DNA from: Acidocella sp. 35-58-6
GTDB lineage: Bacteria > Pseudomonadota > Alphaproteobacteria > Acetobacterales > Acetobacteraceae
Direction of reading: 5' to 3'
Assembly: GCA_002281005.1 (NCBI GenBank)
Contig: NCFD01000070.1
Location: forward strand, 1-6,684
DNA: 6,684 nucleotides
The position numbers and the translations under genes were made by a program. The notes below the pieces were generated by a model that searched no databases, was not told where the DNA came from, and saw nothing but the letters and a program-made list of their open reading frames with translations. Shown in pieces: positions 4,450 through 6,684 of this stretch (positions are counted from its first letter, which is position 1; each line of letters starts with the position of its first letter).

Positions 4450-6241
4450 TCTCAACCTCGCAGTGATCGGCAATGGCAGCATTGCCTCACTGATCGACCG
4501 TAACGGTAACCATGTGTGGTGCTGCTGGCCGCGCCTGGATGGCGACCCGATCTTTCATGGCCTGCTGAGCACCAACCCATCAGCCGGCCGCTTCGGTATT
4601 ACAATTGTCAACCAAACAACTGCCACGCAGCGTTATCTTCCCAACACCGCCATCGTGGAGACAATTCTGCATGATGAGGCGGGCAACGCCCTGCGAATTA
4701 TCGATTTCTGTCCTCGTTTCCGGCAATATGGTCGCATCTTCCACCCACCGATGCTCATCCGCCGGGTCGAACCGCTGATTGGCATGCCGCGCGTCAAAAT
4801 CGCACTGCATCCGGGCTTTGACTATGGTGCTCAGCATCCGCCGGCGGCGGTGGGCAGCAATCATTTGCGGTATACCGGGCCGCAATTTGCGTTGCGCATC
4901 ACCACGGACCTGCCGCTTGTCCATATCGTACACGAGCATAGCTTTACCCTGACACGCCCAGGCACAATGGTACTCAGCGCCGACGAACCGCTTGAGCAAG
5001 CGCCCGATACATTATTCAATCATTTTTACAGTGAAACGTCGGCATATTGGCAAAGCTGGGTTACCGAGTTGAATATTCCGTTCGACTGGCAGGAAGCGGT
5101 GATCCGCAGTGCCATCACGCTGAAGCTATGCTCCTATGATGACACTGGCGGTATTGTCGCTGCTCTCACCACCTCGATCCCCGAGGCGCCAGGGTCGGGG
5201 CGGACCTGGGACTATCGTTTCTGCTGGTTGCGTGACAGCTTTTTTACGATCGGCGCCCTCAACCGCCTCTCGGCCACCCGTACTATGGTCACGTATCTCG
5301 GCTTCGTGCTCGACATTGTGAACGGCCAGCAAGCCACCGAATTGCCACCGCTATTCCCTGTGGCACCCGGCATGACTATGGAGGAGCGGATTGCGCCAGA
5401 CCTGCCCGGCTTTGGCGGTGACGGCCCGGTGCGAATTGGTAATGCCGCCGTAACGCAACGACAGAACGACGCCTACGGTGCCATTATCCTCAGCCTGGCA
5501 CAGCTTTTTGTGGACCAGCGATTAACAATGCGTGGCGATGCCGCGTTATACGAACGTCTCTGCCCACTGGGTGAAACCGCCGCGCGAGTGGCACTGGAAC
5601 CTGATGCCGGGATTTGGGAATTCCGTGGCCGCGCCCGCGTACATAGCTTTTCTGCGGCCATGTGCTGGGCTGCACTCTCGCGGCTCGCTTTAATTGCCAA
5701 CGCCGTTGGGCGCGAGGATGAAGCTGCCACGTGGTCTGCCCGGGCTGCCAAACTGCGCGCGGAGATTATGGCACGCATTGTCACGAAAGATGGATGGCTG
5801 TCCGCCGTGTTGGACCACGAGGTGCGCGACGCCTCAGTGCTCATTTTACCAGAAATAGGCTTCATCGCCGCCGACTCACCAGAGTTTCTGGCAACCCTCG
5901 ACATGGTTGAGGCACGGCTGATGCATGGCGGCTTTGTGATGCGTTACGAAGATGCCGATGATTTTGGTAAACCGGAAACCGCCTTCCTGTTGTGCAGTTT
6001 TTGGTATGTCAACGCGCTGGCCTTGGCAGGACGGCGCGATGCGGCGCTGAATTTATTTGAACGTGTTCTGGCGACGCGCAACCATGTCGGCCTGATGTCC
6101 GAGGATTTGGCGTTGCCCGAACCGGGCGAGGCCGCAAAGCTCTGGGGGAATTTTCCGCAGACCTATTCACAGGTTGGGTTAATTCTGTGCGCCATGCGGC
6201 TATCGCGTAGTTGGGAGGCGGGCCTATGGCGCGCCTCGTAA
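4442..6241 (+). CDS. Glycoside hydrolase family 15 protein (glucoamylase-like, possible trehalase)
   Basis: A 599-residue protein without a signal peptide, so probably cytoplasmic. Family 15 enzymes are inverting hydrolases that release glucose from alpha-glucosides; the family includes glucoamylases, glucodextranases and some bacterial and archaeal trehalases. Layout: an N-terminal beta-sandwich domain (about 1-210, opening with LAVIGNGSIASLIDRNGN) and an (alpha/alpha)6 barrel (about 215-590). Barrel motifs are TWDYRFCWLRDSFFTIGAL at 255-273, GIWEFRG at 390-396 with the probable general acid Glu393, MCWAALSR at 407-414, KPETAFLLCSFW at 510-521 with the probable general base Glu512, and GNFPQTYSQVGLI near the end. 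Both catalytic glutamates are kept. It overlaps otsB by 8 bases and otsA by 16, so it is co-translated with trehalose synthesis. Trehalose is the obvious candidate substrate, but maltose, glycogen fragments or another glucoside remain possible. Confidence 0.88.
   Translation: MLDLNLAVIGNGSIASLIDRNGNHVWCCWPRLDGDPIFHGLLSTNPSAGRFGITIVNQTTATQRYLPNTAIVETILHDEAGNALRIIDFCPRFRQYGRIFHPPMLIRRVEPLIGMPRVKIALHPGFDYGAQHPPAAVGSNHLRYTGPQFALRITTDLPLVHIVHEHSFTLTRPGTMVLSADEPLEQAPDTLFNHFYSETSAYWQSWVTELNIPFDWQEAVIRSAITLKLCSYDDTGGIVAALTTSIPEAPGSGRTWDYRFCWLRDSFFTIGALNRLSATRTMVTYLGFVLDIVNGQQATELPPLFPVAPGMTMEERIAPDLPGFGGDGPVRIGNAAVTQRQNDAYGAIILSLAQLFVDQRLTMRGDAALYERLCPLGETAARVALEPDAGIWEFRGRARVHSFSAAMCWAALSRLALIANAVGREDEAATWSARAAKLRAEIMARIVTKDGWLSAVLDHEVRDASVLILPEIGFIAADSPEFLATLDMVEARLMHGGFVMRYEDADDFGKPETAFLLCSFWYVNALALAGRRDAALNLFERVLATRNHVGLMSEDLALPEPGEAAKLWGNFPQTYSQVGLILCAMRLSRSWEAGLWRAS
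6213..6218 (+). promoter_or_regulatory. Ribosome binding site of otsA, inside the GH15 gene
   Basis: GGGAGG seven bases before the ATG at 6226 supports that start and the 16-base overlap with the preceding gene. Confidence 0.65.
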
Positions 6242-6684
6242 TCGTCTCCAACCGCGTGCCAGACAAAGCCGAACTTGCCAGCCCGCGCGCTGGCGGGCTG
6301 GTGGTGGGCCTGGCCGACGCGCTGGTACCCGGCTCTCTGTGGTTTGGCTGGTCCGGCCGCCGCACCGATCAAACCACGACCACCGCGGACTGCTTTGACG
6401 CAGACGGCATCACCTATGCCAATATCGACCTCAGCGAAGCCGATTATCAGGCTTTCTATCTCGGTTTTTCTAATGGCACACTCTGGCCGCTGTTTCATAT
6501 GATGCCAAGCCTCACGGTGTTCGACCGTGCCCAATATGCTATCTATCGCAAAGTCAACACAGCCTTCGCCGCCGCACTGCTGCCGCTCCTTAAGCCCGAT
6601 GACTTGATCTGGATTCATGACTATCAGCTTCTCGGCGTTGCGGCCTCATTGCGCGACCTCGGCGTTACCAACCGAATCGGATTT
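6226..6684 (+). CDS. otsA: Alpha,alpha-trehalose-phosphate synthase (UDP-forming), N-terminal part (runs off the window)
   Basis: The first 153 residues of OtsA, a cytoplasmic GT20 glycosyltransferase of about 460-490 residues that joins UDP-glucose and glucose-6-phosphate into trehalose-6-phosphate. The start MARLVIVSNR and RAGGLVVGL (21-29) form the N-terminal substrate loop, followed by LWFGWSG (38-44), FYLGFSN..LWP (77-88) and IWIHDYQLL (128-136). Residues aligning with E. coli OtsA glucose-6-phosphate contacts are present: Arg10, Tyr78, Trp87 and Tyr133, together with Asp132. Two local differences are that E. coli FHYRLD is FHMMPS here (90-95) and HDYHL is HDYQL. The ATG at 6226 has GGGAGG (6213-6218) seven bases upstream and lies 16 bases inside the GH15 gene, so translation is probably coupled. 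The C-terminal half is outside the window. Confidence 0.93.
   Translation, partial: MARLVIVSNRVPDKAELASPRAGGLVVGLADALVPGSLWFGWSGRRTDQTTTTADCFDADGITYANIDLSEADYQAFYLGFSNGTLWPLFHMMPSLTVFDRAQYAIYRKVNTAFAAALLPLLKPDDLIWIHDYQLLGVAASLRDLGVTNRIGF

Noticed and set aside
5473..5904. Minus-strand frame of 143 codons inside the GH15 gene
   Set aside because: The opposite strand encodes an uninterrupted GH15 barrel with catalytic motifs; this frame shows low-complexity Ala/Arg/Ser composition.
6163..6618. Minus-strand frame of 151 codons over the GH15/otsA junction
   Set aside because: It is antisense to the GH15 C-terminus and the OtsA N-terminus, both with recognised motifs and a ribosome binding site.

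Overview
The window holds two gene clusters transcribed away from each other from a gap of about 150 bases near position 3640. Gene content and style suggest an alphaproteobacterium: fairly GC-rich coding DNA, a NasT/NasS nitrate-regulation pair, a sigma-54 promoter, and an otsB - GH15 - otsA trehalose cluster. Acetobacteraceae or a relative is a reasonable guess from protein style, but no phylogenetic marker is present to prove it.

Left half, minus strand (read from 3561 down to 1): a nitrate-assimilation block. nasT (ANTAR-type RNA-binding antiterminator) and nasS (cytoplasmic nitrate sensor of the NrtA family) overlap by one base and are followed by a probable intrinsic terminator. A 253-base gap then precedes narK (nitrate/nitrite major facilitator transporter), which is followed by the 5' end of nirB (NADH-dependent nitrite reductase large subunit, cut by the window edge). 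The gap carries a near-perfect sigma-54 promoter (GG-N10-GC). Immediately downstream lies a short leader able to fold into a first hairpin, a second hairpin with a hexanucleotide loop having A at position 1 and G at position 4 (the ANTAR recognition pattern), and then a GC stem followed by a T-rich run. This looks like a complete two-input switch: nitrogen limitation through RpoN (presumably with NtrC) starts transcription, and nitrate through NasS/NasT lets it pass the attenuator into narK-nirB. A strong GC hairpin also sits between narK and nirB.

Right half, plus strand (3712 to the end): a trehalose operon with overlapping genes. otsB (trehalose-6-phosphate phosphatase) overlaps by 8 bases a glycoside hydrolase family 15 gene, which overlaps by 16 bases the start of otsA (trehalose-6-phosphate synthase, cut by the window edge). 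OtsA makes trehalose-6-phosphate from UDP-glucose and glucose-6-phosphate, and OtsB removes the phosphate. The GH15 enzyme between them retains both family catalytic glutamates and may hydrolyse trehalose or a related glucoside, so synthesis and breakdown may be made from one transcript.

I see no mobile elements, CRISPR arrays, tRNA or rRNA genes. The individual genes belong to known families; the most interesting DNA is the compact narK leader.
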